A stretch of DNA of 64,000 nt from Bog-113 sp965226755 (GTDB lineage: Bacteria; Acidobacteriota; Terriglobia; Bryobacterales; Bryobacteraceae): the NCBI GenBank assembly GCA_965226755.1, contig CBDDDT010000001.1, positions 310,001-374,000 of the forward strand. Direction: 5' to 3'. Below are positions 42,566 through 52,198 of the stretch, piece by piece. Each line of letters begins with the position of its first letter. The stretch's first letter is position 1. The notes below the pieces were generated by a model. The model did not search any database, was not told the DNA's origin, and saw only the letters and a list, made by a program, of their open reading frames with translations. Made by a program: the position numbers and the translations under genes.

Positions 42566-43824
42566 GAATTCGTTCGATTCTTGGCGAAGCCTGGGGCGCG
42601 CTTATGTTCAACCGGCAGCGGTCGACGCTCACGATGGTCAGCCTGGCGTGGGGAGTGGTCTGCTTCGTCGTCCTTTACTCGTATGGCGAAGGTTTCAACA
42701 TAGCGCTAACGACGTCCTTTAAAGCCGTGGGGCAGGATCTGATCCTGATGTTCGGCGGCCAGACATCCGCGCAGGCGGGCGGCGAACGCTCGGGCCGCGT
42801 GATCCGGCTGGAGCGCGGCGATGTCGATGCGATTCGCGACGCCGTCCCGCTGGTCGGCGCGATCTCGCCGGAAGTCCTGATGCGCCAAACGACCGTGACG
42901 CGCGAATATCGCTCGCAGAATATGACCATCCGCGGCGTGGTTCCGGGCGATTACCAGCGCGTCCGCAATATGAACGTCTCCACGGGCCGCTGGCTGACTG
43001 CCGAAGACGACCTTCAAAAGGATCGCATCGCGGTTCTCGGCGCCAAGGCGGCCGAAAAGCTTTTCGGCGAAATTCCGCCCGAGAACGAAAAGATCACCGT
43101 CGCCGGAATGCAGTTCCTGGTTGCGGGCGTCTTGAAAACCAAGATCCAGATTTCCAACTACAACACTCCCGATAACGAATGCGTCTTCATCCCCTACGAC
43201 ACAATGTCGCTGCTGCACGACGTCAAGTACCCGGAAGACATCGTCTGGTCGCCCGCGAATCCCATCTTCCGCGCGGACGCGGTGAAGCAGGTACGCGCCA
43301 CGCTCGCGCGCATCCATAATTTTTCCCCGAATGACGATCGCGCCGTCGAGATGATCGTATTCAACGAGTTCATGAAAGAGATTGACGGCATGTCGATCGC
43401 TCTGCGCGTGTTGCTGGGACTTATCGGCACTCTGACGCTGGCGATCGGCGGCATTGGGTTAGCCAATATCATGCTGGTTTCCGTGACCCAGCGCACGCGC
43501 GAGATCGGCGTTATCAAGAGCCTGGGCGCCACCCGCAGATCGATTCTGCTTCAGTTTTTGCTGGAGGCGATGGCGATCGTCACCGCGGGCGGCGTATTAG
43601 GCGTATTGTTGGGCATTGTCATTTCGGTCGGCGTCGGGACGCTCCCGCTGCTTGGCCCGCTTTTCAAGGACACGACCGGGGCGGGGGACATACATCTTAC
43701 CGTCTCCCGGTTCGCCGTCCTTACCTCCACCATCATGCTGGAACTGGTGGGACTGGTCTCCGGGCTGCTTCCCGCGATTCGCGCTTCGCGGCTGGATCCG
43801 ATTGAAGCGTTGCGCTACGAATAG
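42562..43824 (+). CDS. MacB-type ABC transporter permease (second of two), no ATPase domain
   Basis: There are 420 residues with the same layout: helix 1 at about 15-38, periplasmic domain, and three C-terminal helices with GGIGLANIMLVSVTQRTREIGV. It is a paralogue of the preceding permease; the pair probably forms a heterodimer with the adaptor. The ATP-binding subunit is not next to it: the next gene is convergent and unrelated. Acidobacterial genomes often carry such permeases apart from an ATPase. Confidence 0.92.
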   Translation: MRIRSILGEAWGALMFNRQRSTLTMVSLAWGVVCFVVLYSYGEGFNIALTTSFKAVGQDLILMFGGQTSAQAGGERSGRVIRLERGDVDAIRDAVPLVGAISPEVLMRQTTVTREYRSQNMTIRGVVPGDYQRVRNMNVSTGRWLTAEDDLQKDRIAVLGAKAAEKLFGEIPPENEKITVAGMQFLVAGVLKTKIQISNYNTPDNECVFIPYDTMSLLHDVKYPEDIVWSPANPIFRADAVKQVRATLARIHNFSPNDDRAVEMIVFNEFMKEIDGMSIALRVLLGLIGTLTLAIGGIGLANIMLVSVTQRTREIGVIKSLGATRRSILLQFLLEAMAIVTAGGVLGVLLGIVISVGVGTLPLLGPLFKDTTGAGDIHLTVSRFAVLTSTIMLELVGLVSGLLPAIRASRLDPIEALRYE

Positions 43825-43852
43825 GACAGCTCGCGACGGCAGTCTTCGTTGG

Positions 43853-46800
43853 TCATTTTTCTTCAATAAGATCCTCAAAGCATCGGGCCTGTGCAAGGCA
43901 AGAAGTGAATAGTTCCATCTCATGCAAAAGTTCGTTCTGAACGGACGCCCAACGCTCGGTGATTGGAATGTTCGGCTTCGCTTCAACGGCGGCCCCGCGA
44001 TTATTCTGTTTTGCGGGGCCGTTATCAAACGTTAAGTAACCGGCGAGTCTTGTCTGTATGCTCTTCACGGGCACGGGGGAATCGACGCGCCACTCGTCGG
44101 GAGTGTTTACGATGAGGGGCGCCACAAACCACGGAAGCTTACGATCCTTATCAAGCACCTCAGCCATTACATCTGGGCCCAGAGGACCGGGCCTTTGTTG
44201 AAAGGCGAAGCGATATGCCGAGATCCTGGAAAGCAAGAAGCTGAAGTGAGGATTGTTGTCATAGATAAGGGACAGGAATTCACCAGACCCTTTAACTTTC
44301 ACGGAACCCACGCGGGGCGGCGGGGTCGGTCCGTTGTTTTGATCCGCGAATTCGCCGTGAGACGCGGAGCCATCGTGACGGGCGCCTGGAAAAGGCCGTT
44401 GCAGCGGTTCCATGGCCAACCCAAACCGCTTCCTTTCCTGGGGTTTGCGCTGGAAGGTATTTTTGTCAGGGTCGTCAGGGGCGAGCGAGATCTGGAGCGC
44501 GAGTGCGAACCGCGGCTTGCCATTCGATGCGTCGCAAGCCCGAATCCACACGCGACATCGCCGGGGCGAAACCCACAGTGTTGGCCGAGGCTCGTCAGGT
44601 TGAAAGCGGGTCTCGTGTTCATTCAGGATCTTCAGAAACTCCCGGATAGCCGGACCAATCGCCGACTGATAGTTCAGCCCGAGCGGGTTTAAGTAGCCGC
44701 GATCAACAGGAGCGGCTTGCGACGGCATTTCATCGAGAGTACTGACGATCCGAAGCGCGCCGCTAACATCGATGGGCCGGGGCTCATCAGCGGCCTTTTC
44801 ATTCCGGGGCGGCTGTTGCTGCCCGCCGAATAAGCTCCCCTTGTCCCGTTGATCGGCGCCGATGTTTGCTACTAAATGGCAGGCGCGTCGGAACAATTCG
44901 ATGTCCCGGCCATCAAAATCATTCGGAGCGCCGTCCAGATGCCAGCAAACAACAACTCCCGCGATGTGGCCGTGGATGAGAACAGGAAACCCGATGATTG
45001 GTCCGGCCAGCTTGAGAACGGCGCTATACCGGTCAGTGATCTTCCCTTCGCGAATCGCTTCACCAACATCCGGGTAAGCTCGCGGACGGCCGTCGGAGAA
45101 TACTTGCGCAACAAGCGACTGCTCGGTACTCAAGCCGCCCTGGAACGTGAACTCAGGGGTGGGGAAACCATCCGAGTTTCCCCGCTTCCCAGGGGGAACG
45201 TCGCTCCGTTTCCGGAAAATCGTCTTGCCGGGATTCTGAGCCTTCAGGCTTCCGTGTTCGTAATCAGCCTTGTAGATGAGAAACGCTAAATTCCCGGAAT
45301 GTTGTTTTCCTTTTCGAGCAATGCTCCAAAGCCGCTTGAAAAGCTCCTGCATGGCTTCATATGCCGGCTCAGTATTACTTGGATCCAGCCGGTTACCCCG
45401 CCGCTGCCGCTCAAAGGTCGTGGCATAAAGGCGGCCGACTTTTTCGGCAAACCGCCGCGCAACTTGCTTGTGATCGGCGCTATATGCAGCGATCAGCTTC
45501 GACTCAAGGTTTAGAACGCCAACTCGAACTCCGTCCGCTTCGATGGGAAGGGCAAGTTCGCTTCTAACGTCATCGTGCCCAGTTACGTAGTCTATATCTC
45601 CATAATGCCCCAGCCGGGATTCCTCCGCGATTACCTTGAGACCTACATCTTTCAAGTAAACTCCGTGCTCCACTGTTGATTGATAGTAGGCAATACCGCA
45701 GATGCTGTTGGCCTTAACAGGGGGACAACTGCGTATGTTTTCGTTTGTCTTGTCCTTCGTGTGGAGCAGATAAGAGATCCGTCCGGAAAGGTGACTGCCG
45801 AGCCCGTCCGGAGATAAACAGATGTCGCCCCGAAAGGAGCCTGTGAGCGCCACGGCCTGATCCAAGACAACCTGAAGAGTGCTCAGAAGCGCGAAGCATG
45901 GATCGTCAGATGTAGGGAGAGTAAAACGCTGGAGCGTGTACTGCGCCAGAGAAACTTTGCCGGAGAGATCCCTCAGCAATGAGGATGTTTCTTTGGTCAA
46001 CCAATGTTTGTCACCAGCAGCGGCCTTGGCTGCGTCGCCCACCGGTATGAGCTTTATCTGGAGACTCGCCAGAAGTATATCTTGACGCAGGCGAGGCGCC
46101 TCGTTATAAGGAACCAATGCGTAGTGCGGGCCAAATGCCGGTCCGTACTCTGCGTACCCCTGTTGCAACTGGTAGATTAAATCAGGGTCATCCAGACTGG
46201 CGCCAACGAAGAGAAAAGTCCGGGTCATCAGCAGCCATTTCAGGAGTTCTCCAAAACGTGGCGCGGAATGTCCCAAAACGCCGTATTGCCGGCCTGTCAG
46301 TATTATCGAATCTGGCTTGTCGAAAATGCCGTGAGCGTGAAGCACTCCAAAATCGCCATTCTTGAGAGCGGGAAGGACATTTGGCGTCTCGAGCCATGTC
46401 CAGGGCGTGAAAGTTTTTCCGGCGCTTTCAAAGGCCGAGTCGAGCAGCTTATCGTAATTCGTGGTGACCGCCATGGTGAACGGCATACGCGCCAGCGTAT
46501 GATGAATTACGGACGGGACTTTGGAGCCGTCGCCGAAAATCGTGCGGACGAGACTTCCCAGGGTGTTGTTGAGAAGCTTGTGCAGCCAATCGCCGGCTTC
46601 CAGATTCTTGGACTTTGCAATCAGTCCCCGGAAATAGGCCCGGGCTACTTCGTCTTCGTTTTGCAGTTCGTTTTCCGCATTCTTTTGAAGGACGGCAAGC
46701 AGCTTATCCCAGCCATCAAATCCAGAACTTACCGATGCTCCAGCGCCGACGTAAAGCACGGCCTGCTGTTTCGCAATCTTTTCCGCTAACGGAGCGAGAG

Positions 46801-46930
46801 CTCGCAAGGCAAAATCGCGAGAGCCGACAGCGGAAGACGGCTCCTGGCTGCACGCTCCATGTGCGGTGTCATCCCCGGCGGGGCGCCGGGCCGCCAAGTC
46901 CTCCGGCGCTAATGGCCCTGTTGAAACCAA
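43853..46930 (-). CDS. SIR2-GAF-GAF multidomain protein, candidate NAD-consuming defence effector
   Basis: There are 1025 residues. The SIR2_2-like domain (about 50-330) has VLYVGAGAS (residues 58-66), TTNYDKLLD (156-164), LHAHGIF with the likely catalytic His200, and FLFVGASLDDPD (239-250). Two GAF-like domains follow, at about 345-510 (with SELALPIEADGVRVGVLNLE) and about 525-690 (with IIGFPVLIHGHIAGVVVCWH). The last 330 residues match nothing I recognise. The start is a TTG at 46930 with a full AGGAGG nine bases upstream (46940-46945); TATACT at 47025-47030 (minus strand) could be its -10. SIR2 domains of this type degrade NAD in several anti-phage systems. It is alone, with neighbours unrelated to defence, and its base use looks less GC-rich than the surroundings, hinting at transfer. 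Confidence 0.85.
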   Translation of the reverse strand: MVSTGPLAPEDLAARRPAGDDTAHGACSQEPSSAVGSRDFALRALAPLAEKIAKQQAVLYVGAGASVSSGFDGWDKLLAVLQKNAENELQNEDEVARAYFRGLIAKSKNLEAGDWLHKLLNNTLGSLVRTIFGDGSKVPSVIHHTLARMPFTMAVTTNYDKLLDSAFESAGKTFTPWTWLETPNVLPALKNGDFGVLHAHGIFDKPDSIILTGRQYGVLGHSAPRFGELLKWLLMTRTFLFVGASLDDPDLIYQLQQGYAEYGPAFGPHYALVPYNEAPRLRQDILLASLQIKLIPVGDAAKAAAGDKHWLTKETSSLLRDLSGKVSLAQYTLQRFTLPTSDDPCFALLSTLQVVLDQAVALTGSFRGDICLSPDGLGSHLSGRISYLLHTKDKTNENIRSCPPVKANSICGIAYYQSTVEHGVYLKDVGLKVIAEESRLGHYGDIDYVTGHDDVRSELALPIEADGVRVGVLNLESKLIAAYSADHKQVARRFAEKVGRLYATTFERQRRGNRLDPSNTEPAYEAMQELFKRLWSIARKGKQHSGNLAFLIYKADYEHGSLKAQNPGKTIFRKRSDVPPGKRGNSDGFPTPEFTFQGGLSTEQSLVAQVFSDGRPRAYPDVGEAIREGKITDRYSAVLKLAGPIIGFPVLIHGHIAGVVVCWHLDGAPNDFDGRDIELFRRACHLVANIGADQRDKGSLFGGQQQPPRNEKAADEPRPIDVSGALRIVSTLDEMPSQAAPVDRGYLNPLGLNYQSAIGPAIREFLKILNEHETRFQPDEPRPTLWVSPRRCRVWIRACDASNGKPRFALALQISLAPDDPDKNTFQRKPQERKRFGLAMEPLQRPFPGARHDGSASHGEFADQNNGPTPPPRVGSVKVKGSGEFLSLIYDNNPHFSFLLSRISAYRFAFQQRPGPLGPDVMAEVLDKDRKLPWFVAPLIVNTPDEWRVDSPVPVKSIQTRLAGYLTFDNGPAKQNNRGAAVEAKPNIPITERWASVQNELLHEMELFTSCLAQARCFEDLIEEK

Positions 46931-47112
46931 TTTGAAGATCCTCCTACCCTATGGGGCGTTCGACAACTGCCTGGTCAGTGCGCGTTTCACGGATTTCAAA
47001 CGCGGGTCTACGCGGGCACTCCGGAGTATACGCGGAAATGGTCATCGAATCGGGACAGAATTCTTGAACGCGCCGTGAGCGCAAGATCGAGAACCCATCT
47101 TAGGAACGGATT

Positions 47113-48330
47113 TTAAGGATTTTTTCGGCTCTCCGCAATAAACTCCGGTGTATAGCCTTCCCACTCCCAGGGCGTGACTGTATCGCCGAGAATGGTTTCG
47201 AGCAAGGGACGAAAGGCAAGCTCACCGTTATCGCTGTTGGTCAGAATGATCATGCAGGTTTTGCGCCGCTCGAAGCAGATCACATAGTTCTGAGCTCCGT
47301 CCCCGTGGCCTTCCTTGAAAAAGGCGGGACCGAAACGCGTCTTCGTCAGCAGGCCCCACCCGATACCGTACGCCAAGCCGGCCCGGACCGCCTCTTGTCC
47401 GAGACCTTCATTTGGGTGCAAGGGAAACTGATGCAGCGAGTTGATGCGCAGGTAAGGGCGAAACATTGCGGTCCGGGTGGACGGCTTGACGATCTGTCCG
47501 GCGAAGAACGCGGTAAAGAAACGGGCCAGATCATCGGCGCTGGTTGTCATGGAACCTGCCGCGCGTGCCGGAAACCGGCGCGTCTGCGATCGAAAGTTCT
47601 CGGCGAAATCATATCTGTCCGCCACGTCGGCCTCGAAGTCCTTTCGATAAATGATGCCGGTGCGCGCCATCCCCAATGGCGTGAAAAGCGCGTCTTGCAA
47701 CAGTTTGTCCAGAGTCTCGTGCTTCTTCTGTTCGATGACGAACTGGACCAGATTGATGCCTTCGCCCGAATATTGGAACTGCGTTCCCGGCTTGAAGTGC
47801 AGGCGCATTTTCTTTCCGGGCTCAATGGTGGCAAAGTTCAGGAGGCCCGACGAGTGAGCCAGCAGCATGCGGGGCGTTACGGACTGCCACGCCGGGTCCC
47901 GCACAATTTCCGAGGCCGACTCCCGATAAGGCTCATACTCATCCAGCCGTTTGGGTAGCTGGCTGGCGATGGGCGCATCGAGGTCAAATTCCCCGCGCTC
48001 GACTAACTGCATGACGTAGGTGGAAAAGACGCTTTTCGTGATGGAAGCCGCCCAGGTGGTGGTCTCATGATCCATCGGCAGCGCGGGATCACGCCGCCGC
48101 AAGCCGAAGGCGCCGCTCCAAACGAGCCGGCCCTTATCCATCACGGCGACCTGCGCTCCCGTGACATGGGCGGCGGCCAGCGTCTTGCGGGCGAAGGCAT
48201 CCGCGTCCGCGATCGAAATGCGCGAGCCGTCCAGGCGGCGGATGGAGTCCGGCGAAGGCCGTTCCGCCAACGAGGATGCCGCGGCACAGAAACATACGGC
48301 GGCGGCGAGGATTATGCAATATCGGATCAT
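47113..48330 (-). CDS. secreted serine beta-lactamase-family hydrolase (class C-like)
   Basis: There are 405 residues with a signal peptide (residues 1-19). Penicillin-binding-fold motifs are SITK (S96, K99), YSG as the second motif (QYSGEGIN) and HGDG in place of KTG near the C-terminus. More likely a D-Ala peptidase or esterase than a true beta-lactamase. It follows the MFS gene by six bases and is probably co-transcribed with it. Confidence 0.88.
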   Translation of the reverse strand: MIRYCIILAAAVCFCAAASSLAERPSPDSIRRLDGSRISIADADAFARKTLAAAHVTGAQVAVMDKGRLVWSGAFGLRRRDPALPMDHETTTWAASITKSVFSTYVMQLVERGEFDLDAPIASQLPKRLDEYEPYRESASEIVRDPAWQSVTPRMLLAHSSGLLNFATIEPGKKMRLHFKPGTQFQYSGEGINLVQFVIEQKKHETLDKLLQDALFTPLGMARTGIIYRKDFEADVADRYDFAENFRSQTRRFPARAAGSMTTSADDLARFFTAFFAGQIVKPSTRTAMFRPYLRINSLHQFPLHPNEGLGQEAVRAGLAYGIGWGLLTKTRFGPAFFKEGHGDGAQNYVICFERRKTCMIILTNSDNGELAFRPLLETILGDTVTPWEWEGYTPEFIAESRKNP

Positions 48331-48336
48331 TTGGTG

Positions 48337-49593
48337 TTACCTACGCTCCAAAGCCGGCTGGAGTTCCTCATCCAAGCGCCTTTGCCTGGGCAGAAGGGCT
48401 ATTGCGATCGCCCCCACGACGGCTAGCGCGAGCACCGCGTTCATCGCCACGCCGTAACTCCCGAACCGTTCGCGCAGCACGGAAACCGCTTCAGGCGCCC
48501 ACGTCTGCCCGATCGTATTGGCCGGAAGAAGGATCGCCATGGCTCGCGCCAGCGAGTTCACTCCGAACTGCCGCGCGGCCATCAACGGGATCAACATGTA
48601 GTCGGCGCCCATCGCAAACCCGAAGATCACCGCGAACAGGGCGGGGGAGTGAGGCGGACGCACCATGAGCAACATGGGGATGGTCCCGGCCACGACGAAG
48701 TAAGTGGCGGTCATTACATACTTCATCGGCAGTTGGTCGGCCAGGAAGCCGATCAGAAGGCGCCCGGCGATACTTGAAATCAGGATCACGATCGAGGCCG
48801 TTCGCCAAGTTGAGTTTAATAAAGACTGATCCACGAATCCCGCATCCTTGAACACCAGCTTCATGTGCTGGTTGATCGCGCCGATCGCGCCGATGGAACA
48901 GACGCTGCCGACGAGGAGCAGCCAGAACTCCCAACGGCTCAGCAGAAACCGGAACGAATGCGCCGGGGCGGCCTGATCAGCAGGCGATTGCGCATCGCCA
49001 TCAGGATGCAGCCCCATCTCCGCGGGCCTGTTCCGGATAAGAAGGATTGCGATGGGCCAGGCCAGAAACATCAACGCTCCCAGCACCAGCAGAGCCGTCC
49101 GGAATCCAAATCCTTCGGCCAGGGGCTTGACGGCCCATGAAAACGCCGCGCCCAACAGCCCGACTCCGACATAGGCGATCCCCATCGCCATCCCCCGCTT
49201 CCGCCGGAACCAGTGCGAAATAATAATCTGGTGAGGAATAGGACCGGATAAGATATAACCCACCGTGTAGCAGACCCAGAGCGCGTAATAAATCCACAGC
49301 GAACCGGTCATGCGGCTAAAGCCGAGAAAAGCGAGGAAAGTAAATGCCGTTCCCGCCAGAATCAGATTGCGCGGCGCGAAGCGCGGGACCAGCAGCGGAC
49401 CTACCCATAGCGTCAAAACGGCCGCGACCGGAAAGCCCAGAGTGATGTTGTGACGCGGCCAGTGAAAGGCGGTCTCGTAATAGTCGTAGAAAAACGGCAT
49501 GTTGTAGTAGGGGATGCCCACGGAAATTCCGAATGTCAGGAAGACCGCGAGTGTCACCCACCAGCCGTAAAAAAATTTGCCGTTCGACGCCAT
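48337..49593 (-). CDS. major facilitator superfamily transporter
   Basis: There are 418 residues from the ATG at 49593, with about twelve hydrophobic segments. The N-terminus (FFYGWWVTLAVFLTFG) is typical of the monocarboxylate/oxalate-formate-antiporter-like MFS group. An upstream in-frame start at 49611 is possible. The substrate cannot be read; pairing with a secreted hydrolase suggests uptake of its product or export of a related compound. Confidence 0.9.
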   Translation of the reverse strand: MASNGKFFYGWWVTLAVFLTFGISVGIPYYNMPFFYDYYETAFHWPRHNITLGFPVAAVLTLWVGPLLVPRFAPRNLILAGTAFTFLAFLGFSRMTGSLWIYYALWVCYTVGYILSGPIPHQIIISHWFRRKRGMAMGIAYVGVGLLGAAFSWAVKPLAEGFGFRTALLVLGALMFLAWPIAILLIRNRPAEMGLHPDGDAQSPADQAAPAHSFRFLLSRWEFWLLLVGSVCSIGAIGAINQHMKLVFKDAGFVDQSLLNSTWRTASIVILISSIAGRLLIGFLADQLPMKYVMTATYFVVAGTIPMLLMVRPPHSPALFAVIFGFAMGADYMLIPLMAARQFGVNSLARAMAILLPANTIGQTWAPEAVSVLRERFGSYGVAMNAVLALAVVGAIAIALLPRQRRLDEELQPALERR

Positions 49594-49618
49594 TCCCGAA
49601 AGTGTATACAATCAGGAG

Positions 49619-49975
49619 TTGCCCCGGTTCGTCGCAGTCGCGCTGCTGTTCGTCATCAGTTCCGGACTGCTGACGCCGCTGACCGCCGCGGCGCCGGAAT
49701 CCCGCCAGCCCGCCTGCTGCCGCAAGTACGGCGCGCACCGTTGCGGGATGACGCCGCCAGGGGGCGTCAGCGTCCGCCCGAGCGCCTGCCCGCTTTACCA
49801 AGTCCCCGCGCTTCCGGGCGGCACGCAATTCTCTTCCGTCGCGTCCAGCCGCGTATTTGCTGTTTCACTCCGCACCGACTCGTCCGCGCTTTTCTCCGCC
49901 GATTCCACCGTCTCCAAGTTTGAACCCCTGCGTTCGAAAAGCCGCGCTCCTCCGGCCTTCCTGTCTGCTCTGTAA
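49619..49975 (+). CDS. small secreted Cys-containing protein upstream of the TonB receptor
   Basis: About 118 residues from a TTG at 49619; the reading frame is open upstream as well. The N-terminus is a signal peptide (FVAVALLFVISSGLL, ending near TAAA), followed by ACCRKYGAHRCGM and a Ser/Pro-rich tail. AGGAG lies directly against the TTG, so the exact start is uncertain. It precedes the TonB receptor by 36 bases on the same strand, so the two may be co-transcribed. No named family. Confidence 0.5.
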   Translation: MPRFVAVALLFVISSGLLTPLTAAAPESRQPACCRKYGAHRCGMTPPGGVSVRPSACPLYQVPALPGGTQFSSVASSRVFAVSLRTDSSALFSADSTVSKFEPLRSKSRAPPAFLSAL

Positions 49976-50011
49976 CTCCCAGAAGACAAGAAGATTGAGA
50001 GGAACCCTTAC

Positions 50012-52198
50012 GTGCCAGCACCATCGAGAACGTTGCTTTGCTGCGTCCTTGCAGCCCCATTGACCATCTACGCGGCCGTTTTCGGCTCCATTCGCGGAGT
50101 GGTTCACGACCCGGATCACCGGCCGGTAGCCGATGCTCAGATCGAGATCAAATCCGCCACGTCGGATTATTTGCGAAGGCTCTCGACCGCGTCCGACGGA
50201 GCATTCGAAACAGCCTCCGTTCCCGTCGGCGCTTACCGGATCACGGTTACGCATGATGGCTTCGCGACCGCATCGCAGACGCTCGTCGTATCGTCCGGCG
50301 CGGCGCCGGTGGTGCATTTTCAACTGGTGCTGGGAAGCGCCGCCCAATCCGTGACGGTCGACGAATCGGCTCTCGCGGTCAGTCCCGATGTCGTGACGCC
50401 CACCACCATCATCAGCCGGAAAGAAATCCAGCAAACGCCGGGCGCTGACCTCAGCAACAGTCTCAGCATGATCACCGACTACGTCCCGGGTTCCTGGGTC
50501 ACGCACGACCAGCTTCACGTCCGCGGCGGTCATCAGGTGACGTGGGCCATCGACGGCGTGCCGATTCCCAATACCAACATCGCCAGCAACGTGGGTCCGC
50601 AGATCGACCCCAAAGACATCGACTATCTGGAAGCCGAGCGCGGCGGTTACTCGGCCGCTTACGGGGATCGCACTTATGGCGTGTTCGATGTCACGCCCCG
50701 AACTGGATTTGAGCGCAACAACGAAGCTGAGCTATACACCACTTACGGCTCATTCAACCAGACCAATGACCAAATCAATCTGGGCAGCCACACGGCGAAG
50801 TTCGCTTACTTCGGGAGCATCGACGGGAACCGCAGCGACTATGGCCTGGAGACGCCGGGCTCCGAAGTTCAGCATGACCGCGTGTGGGGGCTCGGCGGAA
50901 TGGCCACGCTGATCTATAACGCGGGGGCGGACGACCAGCTCCGTTTTGTCTCCACGCTCCGGCACGACGATTACCAGGTTCCCGATACGAACGACGTGGA
51001 GCGCGAGCGGGACGCGGTGGTCAACATGTCGTGGGTTCATACCATTCTCCCCGGCGTGTTGTTCACGACTTCGCCGTTCTATCATTACAACCGGGCGAAC
51101 TATGACGGCGACCCGGACGAGACGCCCATCAGCACCACGCAGCACCGCGGGTCTGAATATGCCGGCGCGCAGATCGCCTTATCGGCGGTGACGGCTCGCC
51201 ACAATGCCCAGATCGGCGTTTATGGCTTCGGCCAGAAAGACGACGAATCGGTCGACCTCATTTCAGACGGCAGCACGCTGTTCCAAGACAAGCCCGCCTC
51301 GGGAAACCTGGAAGCGCTTTTTCTTTCCGATAACTATAAGCCGGCTTCCTGGCTGACGCTGATCGCGGGTCTCCGCATGACGCATTTCTCCGGCGGCATC
51401 TCCGAGAACGCGGCCGATCCGCGTCTCGGCGGCTCGATCCGCATCCCGCGCCTGCACTGGGTTCTCCGCGGCTTCTGGGGCCAGTATTACCAGGCGCCGC
51501 CGCTCTCCACCGTTTCCGGACCACTTCTCAACTACGCCGTCACCCAGGGCCTGGGTTTCATTCCATTGCGGGGCGAGCGCGACGAGGAGCATCAGTTCGG
51601 GCTTACCGTGCCCCTGCGCGGATGGTCTTTCGACGTGAACGACTACCACCAGCGCGCGCGCAATTACTTCGACCACAACAATATCGGAAATTCGGATGTG
51701 TTCTTCCCGCTCACCATCGATCATGCCCGTCTCTACGGGTGGGAAGTCGCGGTCCGTTCCCCTCAGCTTTTTCATCGCGGGGAAGTGTACCTCGCCTATG
51801 CCTATGCGCATGCCGAAGGGGCCAGCGCGATTTCAGGCGGGCTGACCGATTTCTCTCCTCCCGCCAGCGGCTATTTCCTGCTGGATCATGACCAGCGGCA
51901 CACCTTCCATACGGGTTTCAACTTTGCGCTGCCGGGTTCCGTCATAGCCGGGGGCAACCTCTACTATGGCTCGGGCTTTACGGACGGAACGCTGCCTTAC
52001 GCCGGTCACCTCGAAGGCCATACGACGTCGGACTTGTCCATCGGCAAGTCATTTGCGGAGCGCTTTACGCTTTCGGTCACGGCGCTCAATCTGACAAATC
52101 GGCGGTTCTTGCTGGATAACAGCGTGACTTTCGGCGGAACGCACTATGCCGATCCTCGCCAGATTTACGCGCAGCTACGCTACCGGTTCCATTACTAA
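50012..52198 (+). CDS. TonB-dependent receptor with carboxypeptidase-regulatory-like N-terminal domain
   Basis: There are 728 residues from a GTG preceded by GAGAGGA. A signal peptide (about 1-21) leads to a carboxypeptidase-regulatory-like beta domain (about 25-110; GSIRGVVHDPDHRPVADAQI), then a plug domain (about 120-230; HVRGGHQVTWAIDGVPIPN) and a beta-barrel ending in an aromatic residue (YRFHY). This arrangement is typical of Acidobacteriota and Bacteroidota receptors for large substrates. Its ligand is unknown. The 3' end overlaps the convergent gene by four bases. Confidence 0.92.
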   Translation: MPAPSRTLLCCVLAAPLTIYAAVFGSIRGVVHDPDHRPVADAQIEIKSATSDYLRRLSTASDGAFETASVPVGAYRITVTHDGFATASQTLVVSSGAAPVVHFQLVLGSAAQSVTVDESALAVSPDVVTPTTIISRKEIQQTPGADLSNSLSMITDYVPGSWVTHDQLHVRGGHQVTWAIDGVPIPNTNIASNVGPQIDPKDIDYLEAERGGYSAAYGDRTYGVFDVTPRTGFERNNEAELYTTYGSFNQTNDQINLGSHTAKFAYFGSIDGNRSDYGLETPGSEVQHDRVWGLGGMATLIYNAGADDQLRFVSTLRHDDYQVPDTNDVERERDAVVNMSWVHTILPGVLFTTSPFYHYNRANYDGDPDETPISTTQHRGSEYAGAQIALSAVTARHNAQIGVYGFGQKDDESVDLISDGSTLFQDKPASGNLEALFLSDNYKPASWLTLIAGLRMTHFSGGISENAADPRLGGSIRIPRLHWVLRGFWGQYYQAPPLSTVSGPLLNYAVTQGLGFIPLRGERDEEHQFGLTVPLRGWSFDVNDYHQRARNYFDHNNIGNSDVFFPLTIDHARLYGWEVAVRSPQLFHRGEVYLAYAYAHAEGASAISGGLTDFSPPASGYFLLDHDQRHTFHTGFNFALPGSVIAGGNLYYGSGFTDGTLPYAGHLEGHTTSDLSIGKSFAERFTLSVTALNLTNRRFLLDNSVTFGGTHYADPRQIYAQLRYRFHY

